This document shows positions 25,150 through 32,518 of a stretch of DNA of 64,000 bases, piece by piece. Position 1 is the stretch's first letter. The number at the start of each line of letters is the position of its first letter. The notes beneath the pieces are model-generated. The model had not been told where the DNA came from and searched no databases. It worked only from the letters and a program-made list of their open reading frames with translations. Origin of the DNA: JBARDN01 sp963755705 (GTDB lineage: Bacteria > Desulfobacterota > Binatia > Binatales > Binataceae); assembly GCA_963755705.1 (NCBI GenBank), contig CAVWKW010000003.1:496001-560000 (forward strand). The letters run 5' to 3'. Position numbers and translations under genes: made by a program.

Positions 25150-26325
25150 TCAGATCACCGGGGAGCCGGCGGGGAGACCTAACAGCACTCGACCGACCAC
25201 GCCGAAGCGGGCAGTGTTTAGCAGGACGTGTTGCGAGGCGGTGTGCGCGTCGCGGCAGCATCGCTCTATAGGACACGCGGTCTGCGCGGAGCTCATCCCG
25301 GCCGCATCGGCTACCAGATCGACCGCTTGGAGCGCGAGCTTGACGGCGGTCACAATCCCGAGGCGCGTGTGCGCGAAATCCTTTACGGTGAAGCTTTCGC
25401 CGGCGACGCCCTTGCGCCAGACCCCGTCGTTGCACTGGTAGAAGTATGCGCGGGCCGCATTGAGCAGGCCCTCGGCCTGGGCAAACTGGATTTGCGCGAG
25501 CGGACGTTCGCGCAGCGTCGCCTGCGTCGCGACCGGCACCTTGGATCGCGCGAGTTCATCCAGCGCGTCGATCGCGTGGCGCGCGGTGCCGAGCACCACG
25601 GCAGCCAGCGCGCCCGCCATTTGCTGATGCAACGGAATGTCGGCGAAGGGACCGCGCTGCCAGGTTGGCCGAGCGTTCAGCCAATCGAAGGTGAAGTCGC
25701 CGGGAACGAAAACATTCTCGAAGACGCAATCGTTGCTGCCGGTGCCGCGCATCCCGGAGGTCGACCAGGTTTTGAGAATCGTCGCATGCTTGATGGGAAA
25801 GAAGCCGGCGCGGAGAACCGGAATGCCCTCGACGATTTGCGGGGCGCCATCGCGGAGCACCAGCGCCGCCGCCATCAGATAGGTCGCGTGCGCTGAACCA
25901 CTGGCGTTGGCGGCTCTCCCGCTGAACCGCCATCCCCCTTCGACCGGAACCGCCTGACTGGTCATCGGATTGAGCGAGCCGGACGTGACGCCGCGGGGGT
26001 CGGTAAAGATCTCATCGTAGGCCGCGCGGGAAAGGAACTGGGCGAAGATCGGACCGCCGGCGCAGATTGCGAGGTTCCATCCGGCCGAGGCGTCGATACG
26101 CGAAACTTCTTCGACCAGGCGCAGCATCTCCGGAATCGTCAGCGCGCCGCCGCTCAGATCGTGCGGAAGGAAGACCCGAAAAAATCCGGCCTGGTGGAAA
26201 GCGTCGGCGACCGCTTGCGGCATCTGGGCCTCGCGCTCGGCGAGATCGGCATGCTCGCGGATTATCGGTGCGAGCTGTTGCACTTTGTCGAAGTAGGGTT
26301 TGAGGCTTTCACTCAATTCGTTCAT
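25150..26325 (-). CDS. acyl-CoA dehydrogenase-family flavoprotein (HsaA/DszC-like group)
   Basis: 391 residues from ATG 26325 (GGAG eight bases upstream). The acyl-CoA dehydrogenase fold is seen in order: N-terminal helices with GFFRVFLPHDLSGGALTIPE, middle beta domain with GWNLAICAGGPIFAQF and SGRAANASGSAHATY, the conserved KTWSTSGMRGTGSNDCVFEN near residues 185-205, and the C-terminal helical domain (Acyl-CoA_dh_2 type). The catalytic Glu of true fatty-acyl dehydrogenases is not apparent, so it belongs to the group that includes FMNH2-dependent monooxygenases such as HsaA, DszC and HpaB-like enzymes. No flavin reductase is adjacent. The last ~38 codons exist a second time at 21585-21706. 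Confidence 0.85.
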   Translation of the reverse strand: MNELSESLKPYFDKVQQLAPIIREHADLAEREAQMPQAVADAFHQAGFFRVFLPHDLSGGALTIPEMLRLVEEVSRIDASAGWNLAICAGGPIFAQFLSRAAYDEIFTDPRGVTSGSLNPMTSQAVPVEGGWRFSGRAANASGSAHATYLMAAALVLRDGAPQIVEGIPVLRAGFFPIKHATILKTWSTSGMRGTGSNDCVFENVFVPGDFTFDWLNARPTWQRGPFADIPLHQQMAGALAAVVLGTARHAIDALDELARSKVPVATQATLRERPLAQIQFAQAEGLLNAARAYFYQCNDGVWRKGVAGESFTVKDFAHTRLGIVTAVKLALQAVDLVADAAGMSSAQTACPIERCCRDAHTASQHVLLNTARFGVVGRVLLGLPAGSPVI

Positions 26326-26474
26326 AGGACAGCTCCGCCCTGAAAAGGTGCACACAGGACGCGAACATGTCAAACCGAGCAGGGGGCAGCAGAGCAGCAC
26401 CCTGTCGAGAAAGTCACGATACCTCTCCCGCGTTTACGGGAAAATGAACCTGGCTGCCGAGCAGGTCAAACAGA

Positions 26475-26512
26475 ACGACCTAACCCCTACCCCTTCCCGC
26501 ACGGGAAGGGGC
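26475..26512. repeat. dispersed repeat A, copy 3
   Basis: GACCTAACCCCTACCCCTTC followed by CCGCACGGGAAGGGGCTC. Partial forms follow at 26599-26628 and, in inverted orientation, at 26717-26755 (complement begins CAATCGACCCAACCCCTGTC). The gap 26326-27193 contains no gene that I can support. Confidence 0.75.
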
Positions 26513-26828
26513 TCAACACAACCAGACCGAAGCTTGGAGCGTAGATCGTCGCTGGTTCATTGGAATCGCCAGACCTTTGCGATGCTTGCGGCATAGGTTT
26601 CCACTCCGCACGGGAAGGGGAGTCAGAAACCGAACATCGACGACAAGAGTGGCACGCGGATCTTGGCTAGTGGCAGCGGGAATTTGCAAACGACTCGAAT
26701 GCTTGCGCCACGTGTTCCGTTTCCCGTGCAGGAAGGGGACAGGGGTTGGGTCGATTGCCTGAGAATCAACTCCGGCCCAGCGCATCTGTCTTTTAACCAT
26801 CATGCTGCGCGCAGCGCATGACAACTCA

Positions 26829-26925
26829 CTCGCGCGTCACGGGGCTTGCGAAAAGAAGCGCAAGCCTCGCGCCGAAGACACAGGCTGAAGCCTGTGCCAC
26901 CTAAAACGAAAATTGAAATCTCTGA
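26829..26925. repeat. dispersed repeats C (partial) and D in tandem
   Basis: 26829-26875 carries the central palindrome of repeat C (GGGGCTTGCG...CGCAAGCCTCGCGCCG); directly after it 26876-26925 carries repeat D (ACACAGGCTGAAGCCTGTGC, then CACCTAAAACGAAAATTGAA, ATCTCTGAG). The same order C then D occurs at 21718-21880. Confidence 0.7.
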
Positions 26926-26969
26926 GTGTCAAACCAACCAAAGAGCAGAGCAAGAGCCTCAGCTGCGCG

Positions 26970-27045
26970 GCGCGTGGCCAATATAGGCAGACATGGGCGA
27001 TTATCCGCGTGCGGAGACGGGCGCGTCGCGACGCGCCCCTACGAA
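26970..27045. repeat. dispersed repeat B, copy 2
   Basis: GCGTGGCCAATATAGGCAGA, CATGGGCGATTATCCGCGTG, CGGAGAC and the exact 20-base palindrome GGGCGCGTCGCGACGCGCCC, then CTACGAA. Same layout as 24880-24955. Confidence 0.8.
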
Positions 27046-27193
27046 TCGAATCGGTTTTCGTGTGGGCGGCTGGGAAGCTGTCCGGTTCCATCGGGTACGA
27101 TGCGCGCGGATTTCAGGATTTGCCGCTATAGAGGATTGAATCCCCCGGTTCGGCACGAATACTCTCGTTCAGGTTCCTAAGAGGGGGGATTTC

Positions 27194-28009
27194 ATGCGCA
27201 GGTTTCTCAAGGTTGCGGTCGCCTTGGCGGCCCTCCAGCTCCTTGTTGTTGTCTCCGCGTTCGCCGCGTCATCGGATTCGACGCCGAACGCCACTACGCC
27301 GTTCGTGATCTGTAACAATCAGCGGTACGCGCTGTGCGCCGAGGCCAGTTGTTTCGTCTATAACTTCGTCGCGTATTGCAAGTGCGACGTCAAGCGCGGC
27401 GACAGTATCAGCCTGCAGCTCAGCTACTCGAGTCCGGCGGGCGACAAAAATGTCTGCGATGCGATCCGGGAAGGCAAGAATAATGGCTACATGGTCAGTA
27501 CCTTCAGCCTTCCAAAGAATACGGAAAAAGGCGGTAGCGCCGCAGTCTATACCTGCCCCGGAAGCGATAACGCCGGAAGCGGGGTGAGCGCACCCGTCGC
27601 CTACGGGCAATGCGACGGCGCTATCTGCTCCAACAGCAGCAGGGGGAAAAGATTTCCGGGCTTCGATGCGCGGCTGCGCCCCAACCAGGACATCTGCTCG
27701 TGCCCGGTCTCGACCGATGCGACCGCAGGCAGTTCGGACGGGGCGGGATACCAGATCTTCGGGCCGTACAATCCGAATGCGGCGGCGGGCAGCCGATGCG
27801 ATGCGAACGCGTGCGCGGCGTGCAGCGTTGCGAATCCGACCGCGAACGGAGCCACGATTCCGGTGGGCGCTCCGAGCGGGTCGGGCGAATTCCTTGCGCT
27901 GAGCCTCGACGGACCTCCGCCTCCGGTTCTGAATCAGTGTCTATGCACCTGCACGGCGGGTGCGAACAGCAGCGTTACCTGCACGTTGGGATCAGACCAG
28001 ACGCCTTAG
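27194..28009 (+). CDS. secreted cysteine-rich hypothetical protein
   Basis: 271 residues. Strong ribosome-binding site AGAGGGGGGATTTC directly before ATG 27194. A clear signal peptide (MRRFLKVAVALAALQLLVVV, cleavage after SAFA) leads into a mature chain with 18 cysteines, many in pairs or short runs: YCKC, DICSC, CDANACAACS, QCLCTC. Even number and spacing suggest disulfide cross-linking in the periplasm or outside. No known domain recognised. The 3' side is occupied by dispersed repeats and it has no operon partner. Confidence 0.78.
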   Translation: MRRFLKVAVALAALQLLVVVSAFAASSDSTPNATTPFVICNNQRYALCAEASCFVYNFVAYCKCDVKRGDSISLQLSYSSPAGDKNVCDAIREGKNNGYMVSTFSLPKNTEKGGSAAVYTCPGSDNAGSGVSAPVAYGQCDGAICSNSSRGKRFPGFDARLRPNQDICSCPVSTDATAGSSDGAGYQIFGPYNPNAAAGSRCDANACAACSVANPTANGATIPVGAPSGSGEFLALSLDGPPPPVLNQCLCTCTAGANSSVTCTLGSDQTP

Positions 28010-28063
28010 GCGGGCGATATCCTCACGCGCGGCGATCGCGGCGGATCGCGAATTAAAAGAGCA

Positions 28064-28215
28064 GAGCAGCACCCTCACCCGCGCGTCACGAGGCTTGCGA
28101 AAACAGCGCAAGCCTCGCGCCGCGCCGCCCTCTCCCGGAGGGAGAGGGTATGGGCAAAGGACTGCGGGATCAGCGGCATGCGGGGACGGGCGCGTCGCGA
28201 CGCGCCCCTACGAAA
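28064..28215. repeat. dispersed repeats C (copy 2) and B (copy 3) in tandem
   Basis: 28064-28150 matches 21718-21807 almost base for base (GCAGCACCCTCACCCGCGCG, ACGAGGCTTGCG palindrome, CCCTCTCCC). It is followed by 28168-28215 with CGGCATGCGGGGACGGGCGC and the palindrome GGGCGCGTCGCGACGCGCCC, then CTACGAA. Confidence 0.78.
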
Positions 28216-28255
28216 TTCAATCTGTTGTTCGTAGGGGCGGCTCGTGCGCCCCGTC

Positions 28256-28819
28256 TCACGCTGCGGGCTGGTAGCAGAGCAGGACTTTGCCGTTGCGGAA
28301 GGTTCGCGAGCTGGTCAGCTTCAGGGAGAGCTTGGCGGTGACGCCGTCGAAGATCGTGCGGCCTCCGCCGAGAGCGATCGGAACCACTACAATCTGGAAT
28401 TCGTCGATCAAGTGCTCGGGCGCCAGTTGCGCGATGATACTGCCGCTGCCGAGAATCGCCATGTCCTCACCGGGCTCGGATTTGAGCTTGCGGACTTCGG
28501 TGGCGAGAGCACCCCTTACGAGCCGGGTGTTGTTCCATGACGCCTGGGCAAGCGTTTTCGAGAATACGATCTTCTGCAGATGGTTCATCCGCTCGGCGAC
28601 GACGGGATCATTTTTGAGCGCGACTGGAGTCGGCCAGTAGCTGGCCATCAGCTCGTAGGTGACGCGGCCGAATATCAGCACGCCGCCGGATTTTGCGTTG
28701 CCGGCGACGAAGGCGTCGAACTCGGCGTCGCTGTCGGTTTTGGCCCAGCTAAAGTCGCCGTCCGTGCCGGAGAAATATCCGTCGAGAGAGACCTGATTGA
28801 ACGCGACCAGTTTGCGCAT
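28256..28819 (-). CDS. dihydrofolate reductase-like (RibD C-terminal) family protein
   Basis: 187 residues. The fold signature of RibD_C/DHFR-like reductases is seen: MRKLVAFNQVSLDGYFSG at the N-terminus, GGVLIFGRVTYELMASYWP near residue 45, ILGSGSIIAQLAPEHLIDEF near 122 and the late VVPIALGGGRTIF. The motif GSGSI binds the NADPH phosphate. Enzymes of this type (YyaP/YwjB) are of unknown substrate; many look like orphan reductases. It lies alone, flanked by repeats and the cyclase gene, all on the minus strand. Confidence 0.87.
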   Translation of the reverse strand: MRKLVAFNQVSLDGYFSGTDGDFSWAKTDSDAEFDAFVAGNAKSGGVLIFGRVTYELMASYWPTPVALKNDPVVAERMNHLQKIVFSKTLAQASWNNTRLVRGALATEVRKLKSEPGEDMAILGSGSIIAQLAPEHLIDEFQIVVVPIALGGGRTIFDGVTAKLSLKLTSSRTFRNGKVLLCYQPAA

Positions 28820-28883
28820 ATGAATTCGCCTGAGCTAATGCGGAGACATTACGAATCGGTAGAGGATCGCGGGGGTTATCAAT

Positions 28884-29735
28884 TCAGAGGGATCCGGTGA
28901 GCCTGAATAGCTCGCAGGCGTCGCCGAGGCCCTTGAGCTGATGGATACCCGCGGATTCGAACGCGAGGCCCGAGCCGGCAAGCAGGAGCTTCGTCGTCGC
29001 GGAGACCAGGACTTCGTCAGCGGTCGCGGCACCCGCGACGCGAGCGGCTTCGTGGACCGCAAGGCCGCGAACATCGGTGCCGACCAATTCCACCTCACCG
29101 GTGTGAATTCCAGCGCGGATGGCGATGCCGAGGTTGCCGACCGACGAACCGATTGCCTGCGCGCATCGAACCGCCCGGGCGGGTCCGTCGAAGAGGGCCA
29201 GGAAGCCGTCGCCGGTAGTGTGGATCTCGCGTCCGCGAAACCGGTTGAGCTCGCCACGCGTCCGCTGGTTGTGCTGGGTGAGCAATTCGCGCCAGGCGGA
29301 ATCGCCCAGCCTACGGAGATGCGAAGTCGAGTCGACTATATCGGTGCAAAGTACAGCGGCGAGGACCCGATCACCGTCGGTCGGCATCGCGAAAATCTGG
29401 GCGGAGGCGAACTCGATTGCTTCGAAAGGTTCGTCGCCGATAACGGTCGCATCGTGCCCCGGTGGAATATCGTAAACGTCGTCGATTCCGAGGTCGAATA
29501 CTTCGCCGGCGTCAGTCTCGATGCGCAGGCGGCCCTTGAAAACTATACCCAGGTGATGGATCTGGCAGGAATGGGTGTGAGCGATCGGCCCCACGTCGCG
29601 CGACCATCGCCATCCAGGCTCGAACGAGAACCGCCCAATGGTGGTTTCGTGATGGGAGACGGTATCGATCCGCCCGTTAGGGAAGCGCCGAACCTCGTCC
29701 GGGCGGCGAAAACTCTTTACTTCGGGACGCGGCAT
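28884..29735 (-). CDS. cupin domain fused to class III adenylate/guanylate cyclase
   Basis: 283 residues; ATG 29735 (MPRPEVKSFRRP) is chosen because the in-frame extension upstream has no coding character. Residues ~20-120 form a cupin barrel with HTHSCQIHHLGIVFKGRLRI and DVYDIPPGHDATVIG, the metal His pattern. Residues ~130-283 are a class III cyclase: first metal Asp in LCTDIVDSTSHLRRL, second in TTGDGFLALF, followed by AIRAGIHTGEVEL and the EAARVAGAA helix. Together a cytoplasmic cyclic-nucleotide synthase whose activity could be set by a small ligand or metal in the cupin. The protein lacks membrane segments. Whether it makes cAMP or cGMP is not clear from the residues. Confidence 0.85.
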   Translation of the reverse strand: MPRPEVKSFRRPDEVRRFPNGRIDTVSHHETTIGRFSFEPGWRWSRDVGPIAHTHSCQIHHLGIVFKGRLRIETDAGEVFDLGIDDVYDIPPGHDATVIGDEPFEAIEFASAQIFAMPTDGDRVLAAVLCTDIVDSTSHLRRLGDSAWRELLTQHNQRTRGELNRFRGREIHTTGDGFLALFDGPARAVRCAQAIGSSVGNLGIAIRAGIHTGEVELVGTDVRGLAVHEAARVAGAATADEVLVSATTKLLLAGSGLAFESAGIHQLKGLGDACELFRLTGSL

Positions 29736-30040
29736 ACTCCTGAGGCCTAGCTGGAATTTCCGTTGGGCGCTTCTTTTCCAACCCCTGTATAGGCTGGAGA
29801 ATCTTCCTGCTGCAAGAGATCCATCCGGTATCGTCCGGGTCTCTGCCGGTGGTTGCCGACGGTTCGTCGGCCGACGCGAAATGGAGATATCTGGTCCGGC
29901 TGCCACGCTGGTTACGTATGTGTAATATGAAGTATAAGCAGGTTCGTTTGAATTGTGACGCGACTCGACAATCATTTTTTGCCGGTAGGCATCTGCTACC
30001 TCGGGTTGGTTCTGACAAGGGTACTGTGAGGCGCTGTGAG
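29736..30040. other. gap upstream of msrA, no gene
   Basis: About 305 bases with the promoters for msrA (plus) and the cyclase gene (minus). It contains a short GC-rich palindrome, GCCGACGGTTCGTCGGCCGA (29856-29875), which recurs in similar form near 30875-30895. No reading frame or RNA gene seen. Confidence 0.45.
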
Positions 30041-30721
30041 ATGCATATTCATCTGATTCCTTCATCGCTGGTTTTCGGATTTGCGATTCTGGTGTTCGCC
30101 GGAGTTGCGTTGGCGTTAACCAAATCTCCCATCCCCGCGGCCAAGGTGGATGCACCGCTGGCGGCCGCTCCGGGGAAACAGACGGCAGTGTTTGCCGGCG
30201 GATGCTTTTGGGGGACGCAGGGGGTTTTCGAACGGGTCAAAGGCGTGCTCGATACGACGGCTGGCTATGCGGGAGGATCGGCGGCGACGGCGACCTACGC
30301 GCAGGTGACTACGGAGACGACCGGGCATGCGGAATCGGTCGAGGTGGTTTACGATCCGTCGAAGATCACGTATGGCGAATTGCTGCGGATTTTCTTTTCG
30401 GTAGCGCACGATCCGACGCAGCTCAATCGGCAGGGGCCGGATGTCGGCACGTCGTACCGCTCGGCGATTTTTTATAACGACGCGGAGCAGAAGAAGATTG
30501 CGGACGCGTATATCGCGCAGCTCGATGAAGCCAAGGTGTTTCCGCGGAAGATCGTGACGCAGGTGACGCCGCTCAAGGGGTTCTATCGAGCGGAGGATTA
30601 TCATCAGGACTACGCGCTGAAGAATCCGGGGAATCCGTATATCCAGGTATGCGACCTGCCGAAGATCGCGGCATTGGAGCAGCAATTTCCGGATCTGTTT
30701 GTCGATTACAAAGGGAAGTAG
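30041..30721 (+). CDS. msrA: peptide methionine-S-sulfoxide reductase, exported
   Basis: 226 residues from ATG 30041. An N-terminal hydrophobic stretch (LVFGFAILVFAGVALAL) suggests a signal peptide or membrane anchor, so the enzyme is periplasmic. The MsrA core begins AVFAGGCFWGTQGVFERVKG with the catalytic Cys in GCFWG, then TAGYAGG, GHAESVEVVYDP and the late YHQDYALKN. It reduces the S epimer of methionine sulfoxide in oxidised proteins. Resolving cysteines are limited to the CDLPK segment near the C-terminus. Not in an operon; a copy of dispersed repeat A starts five bases after its stop. Confidence 0.95.
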   Translation: MHIHLIPSSLVFGFAILVFAGVALALTKSPIPAAKVDAPLAAAPGKQTAVFAGGCFWGTQGVFERVKGVLDTTAGYAGGSAATATYAQVTTETTGHAESVEVVYDPSKITYGELLRIFFSVAHDPTQLNRQGPDVGTSYRSAIFYNDAEQKKIADAYIAQLDEAKVFPRKIVTQVTPLKGFYRAEDYHQDYALKNPGNPYIQVCDLPKIAALEQQFPDLFVDYKGK

Positions 30722-30725
30722 GGGA

Positions 30726-30771
30726 GCGACCTAACCCCTGACCCCTTCCCGCACGGTAAGGGGAACTATGC
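30726..30771. repeat. dispersed repeat A, copy 4
   Basis: GCGACCTAACCCCTGACCCC, then the hairpin CCTTCCCGCACGGTAAGG, then GGAACTATGCC, directly after msrA. One mismatch in the palindrome compared with 24722-24789. Confidence 0.75.
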
Positions 30772-30998
30772 CTCGGCGCGACCGGCGGCTCCGTGAGCAG
30801 CTTATGAAATGCGGAATCGCGGGCGGACGGGCCGTCCGCCCCCACTGACTCTTTTCCTTATTCTTGCCAGTGGCGGCCGACGGCTCGTCGGCCGCCGCGA
30901 AGCGTCATCCGAATGGAGAGAATGTGACACGAGGAGCGCGGCGCGCGCGCTCGGAATTCTTCAAGATCGGTCGTGCTGGCCGCGGCCAAACAGTAAGT

Positions 30999-31172
30999 TC
31001 AAGAATTCGCCGACTTGGCGTTTTGGCATAGCACCAGCGGATGCGCGTGGTGCTGTGGGTCGCCAGTTTCGTCGAAGAAGCAGTGGCAGGCCATCTTGAG
31101 GTTGCACCATTCGCATCGGACGGCGTGCAGTTGTCCGATGTTTTCCATCGTCGTCGGCTTTTCGTCTTTCAT
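30999..31172 (-). CDS. small cysteine-containing hypothetical protein (57 residues)
   Basis: ATG 31172 to TGA 30999. The product has CEWCNLKMACHCFFDETGDP followed by QHHAHPLVLCQNAKS: five cysteines and three neighbouring histidines in spacing reminiscent of a small zinc ribbon. No strong ribosome-binding site is visible. It lies in a repeat-rich gap between msrA and the ABC permease. The coherent Cys/His pattern argues for a real gene; length and lack of homology recall argue for caution. Confidence 0.42.
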   Translation of the reverse strand: MKDEKPTTMENIGQLHAVRCEWCNLKMACHCFFDETGDPQHHAHPLVLCQNAKSANS

Positions 31173-31235
31173 CGCGGCATTGTCGCACCGGCGCGCGACA
31201 GCGGTTGTCTATGTCTGATCCGTCGCCCAGTATGG

Positions 31236-31353
31236 GAGAGGTTAGGTGAGGGTCCTTTAATCTTGAATCGCGCAACTGCGCGAGCACAGATTCCATCTTT
31301 TAATCGCGCGTCGCTTCGTGCCGCGCTGAACAATGACCCTCACCTTACCTCTC
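31236..31353. repeat. MITE-like element with 19-base inverted ends
   Basis: GAGAGGTTAGGTGAGGGTC (31236-31254) and GACCCTCACCTTACCTCTC (31335-31353) are inverted repeats with one mismatch, about 80 bases apart. The inside has no reading frame. The GACCCTCACC end recalls the edges of dispersed repeat C. Confidence 0.5.
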
Positions 31354-31392
31354 CCTTTCAGGGCGAGGGATCAGATAGCGCGCAGCCGGATC

Positions 31393-32508
31393 TTAGAGGG
31401 TGCGTTTGAAGGAGATGCTGGCGAGGGTCAGCATCAGGCCCATGAAGATCAGCAGGAATACGACGTCGTTGGTTACGGCGGCGAAGTCGGCGCCTTTGAA
31501 GAGGATCGATTTGATTGCGCTTACCGAATGGGTTTCCGGGTTGTAGCGGGCGAAGGCTTTCAGCCATGGCGGGAAGCTCTCGATCGGATAGATCGCGCCG
31601 CTCGGGAAAAAAAGAATCACGTTCAGGAAGCCGGCAAAGGTGCCTACCAGGCGCGGATGGCCCGCGCGGCCGAGCAGCGAAAACGTCATCGCAAGCAGGC
31701 CGGTCGAGCTGATTATTATGATTCCGATGAGAGTCAGCAGGGCGGGCAGGCCGCCGGCGATGGTTCCGCGCGTGATCAGGAGTCCGATAAACAAGACCAG
31801 GATCGCGGCGATGCTGGTGACGGTTACTCCGCTGCCCAAGATTCCCGCCGCGATATTCCATCGCGACAGAGGCGTGACGAGATAGCATTCGGTCACGCCC
31901 ATGAACTTGTCCATCACCCAGTTGAATACGCCCGCCATCAGCGAACCCATGAAGATCGCCATCACGATCACGCCGGGAATCAGTGAGCGATCGTAATCGA
32001 CGTACTGGAAGAGCCAGCTCGGGCGGAGCACGATCTCGTTGAGCTTGGGTTCGCGCGCGGTGACGAAATTTATTTTGACCGCGGCGGCGGCGTCGGACAT
32101 CACCTGCTCGAGGGTGGCGTCGCTGACGGAATCGACGTTGTCGGTGAACAGGCCGATTTCCGCGATCCGGCCCTCGGCGACGTCGTGGCTGAAGTTGGGC
32201 GGAATAATCACGGCACCCTTGTACTCGCCGTCGCGGACGTCGGCGATCGCGGCGCCGGGATCGCTCATGAAGGTCAGTTCGAGGGTCTTGGGCCCCGCCT
32301 GCAGCGCGAGCATCTGCTCGACCACGCGGCGCGAGTACTCGCCGTGATCTTCGGCGACGACCGCGACCGGCAGATGCTTTAGCTGGCCCTGGAACGAGTT
32401 GCCGATAATCACGAGGTAGATGATCGGCATCAGGATGGTCGAGAGGAGCGTCAGCGGATTGCGCATCAGCTTCAGCAGGTCGCGGCGCATGATTGCAAAA
32501 GTTCTCAT
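31393..32508 (-). CDS. ABC-2 type transporter permease
   Basis: 371 residues. One N-terminal membrane helix (LTLLSTILMPIIYLVIIGNS), a large outside loop (residues ~45-175, PVAVVAEDHGEYSRRVVEQM), then five to six membrane helices, the ABC2_membrane_3 layout of the YbhS/YbhR/DrrB kind. It lies ten bases after the ATPase gene and is the last gene of a TetR-MFP-ATPase-permease operon, which corresponds to YbhG-F-S-R/CecR-type multidrug or fatty-acid exporters. It likely forms a homodimer with the ATPase in the inner membrane. Confidence 0.9.
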   Translation of the reverse strand: MRTFAIMRRDLLKLMRNPLTLLSTILMPIIYLVIIGNSFQGQLKHLPVAVVAEDHGEYSRRVVEQMLALQAGPKTLELTFMSDPGAAIADVRDGEYKGAVIIPPNFSHDVAEGRIAEIGLFTDNVDSVSDATLEQVMSDAAAAVKINFVTAREPKLNEIVLRPSWLFQYVDYDRSLIPGVIVMAIFMGSLMAGVFNWVMDKFMGVTECYLVTPLSRWNIAAGILGSGVTVTSIAAILVLFIGLLITRGTIAGGLPALLTLIGIIIISSTGLLAMTFSLLGRAGHPRLVGTFAGFLNVILFFPSGAIYPIESFPPWLKAFARYNPETHSVSAIKSILFKGADFAAVTNDVVFLLIFMGLMLTLASISFKRTL

Positions 32509-32518
32509 GATGATCGCG

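Noticed and set aside
22063..30771. CRISPR array
   Set aside because: The repeats are few, far apart, of several families, and not separated by regular spacers; no cas genes are present.
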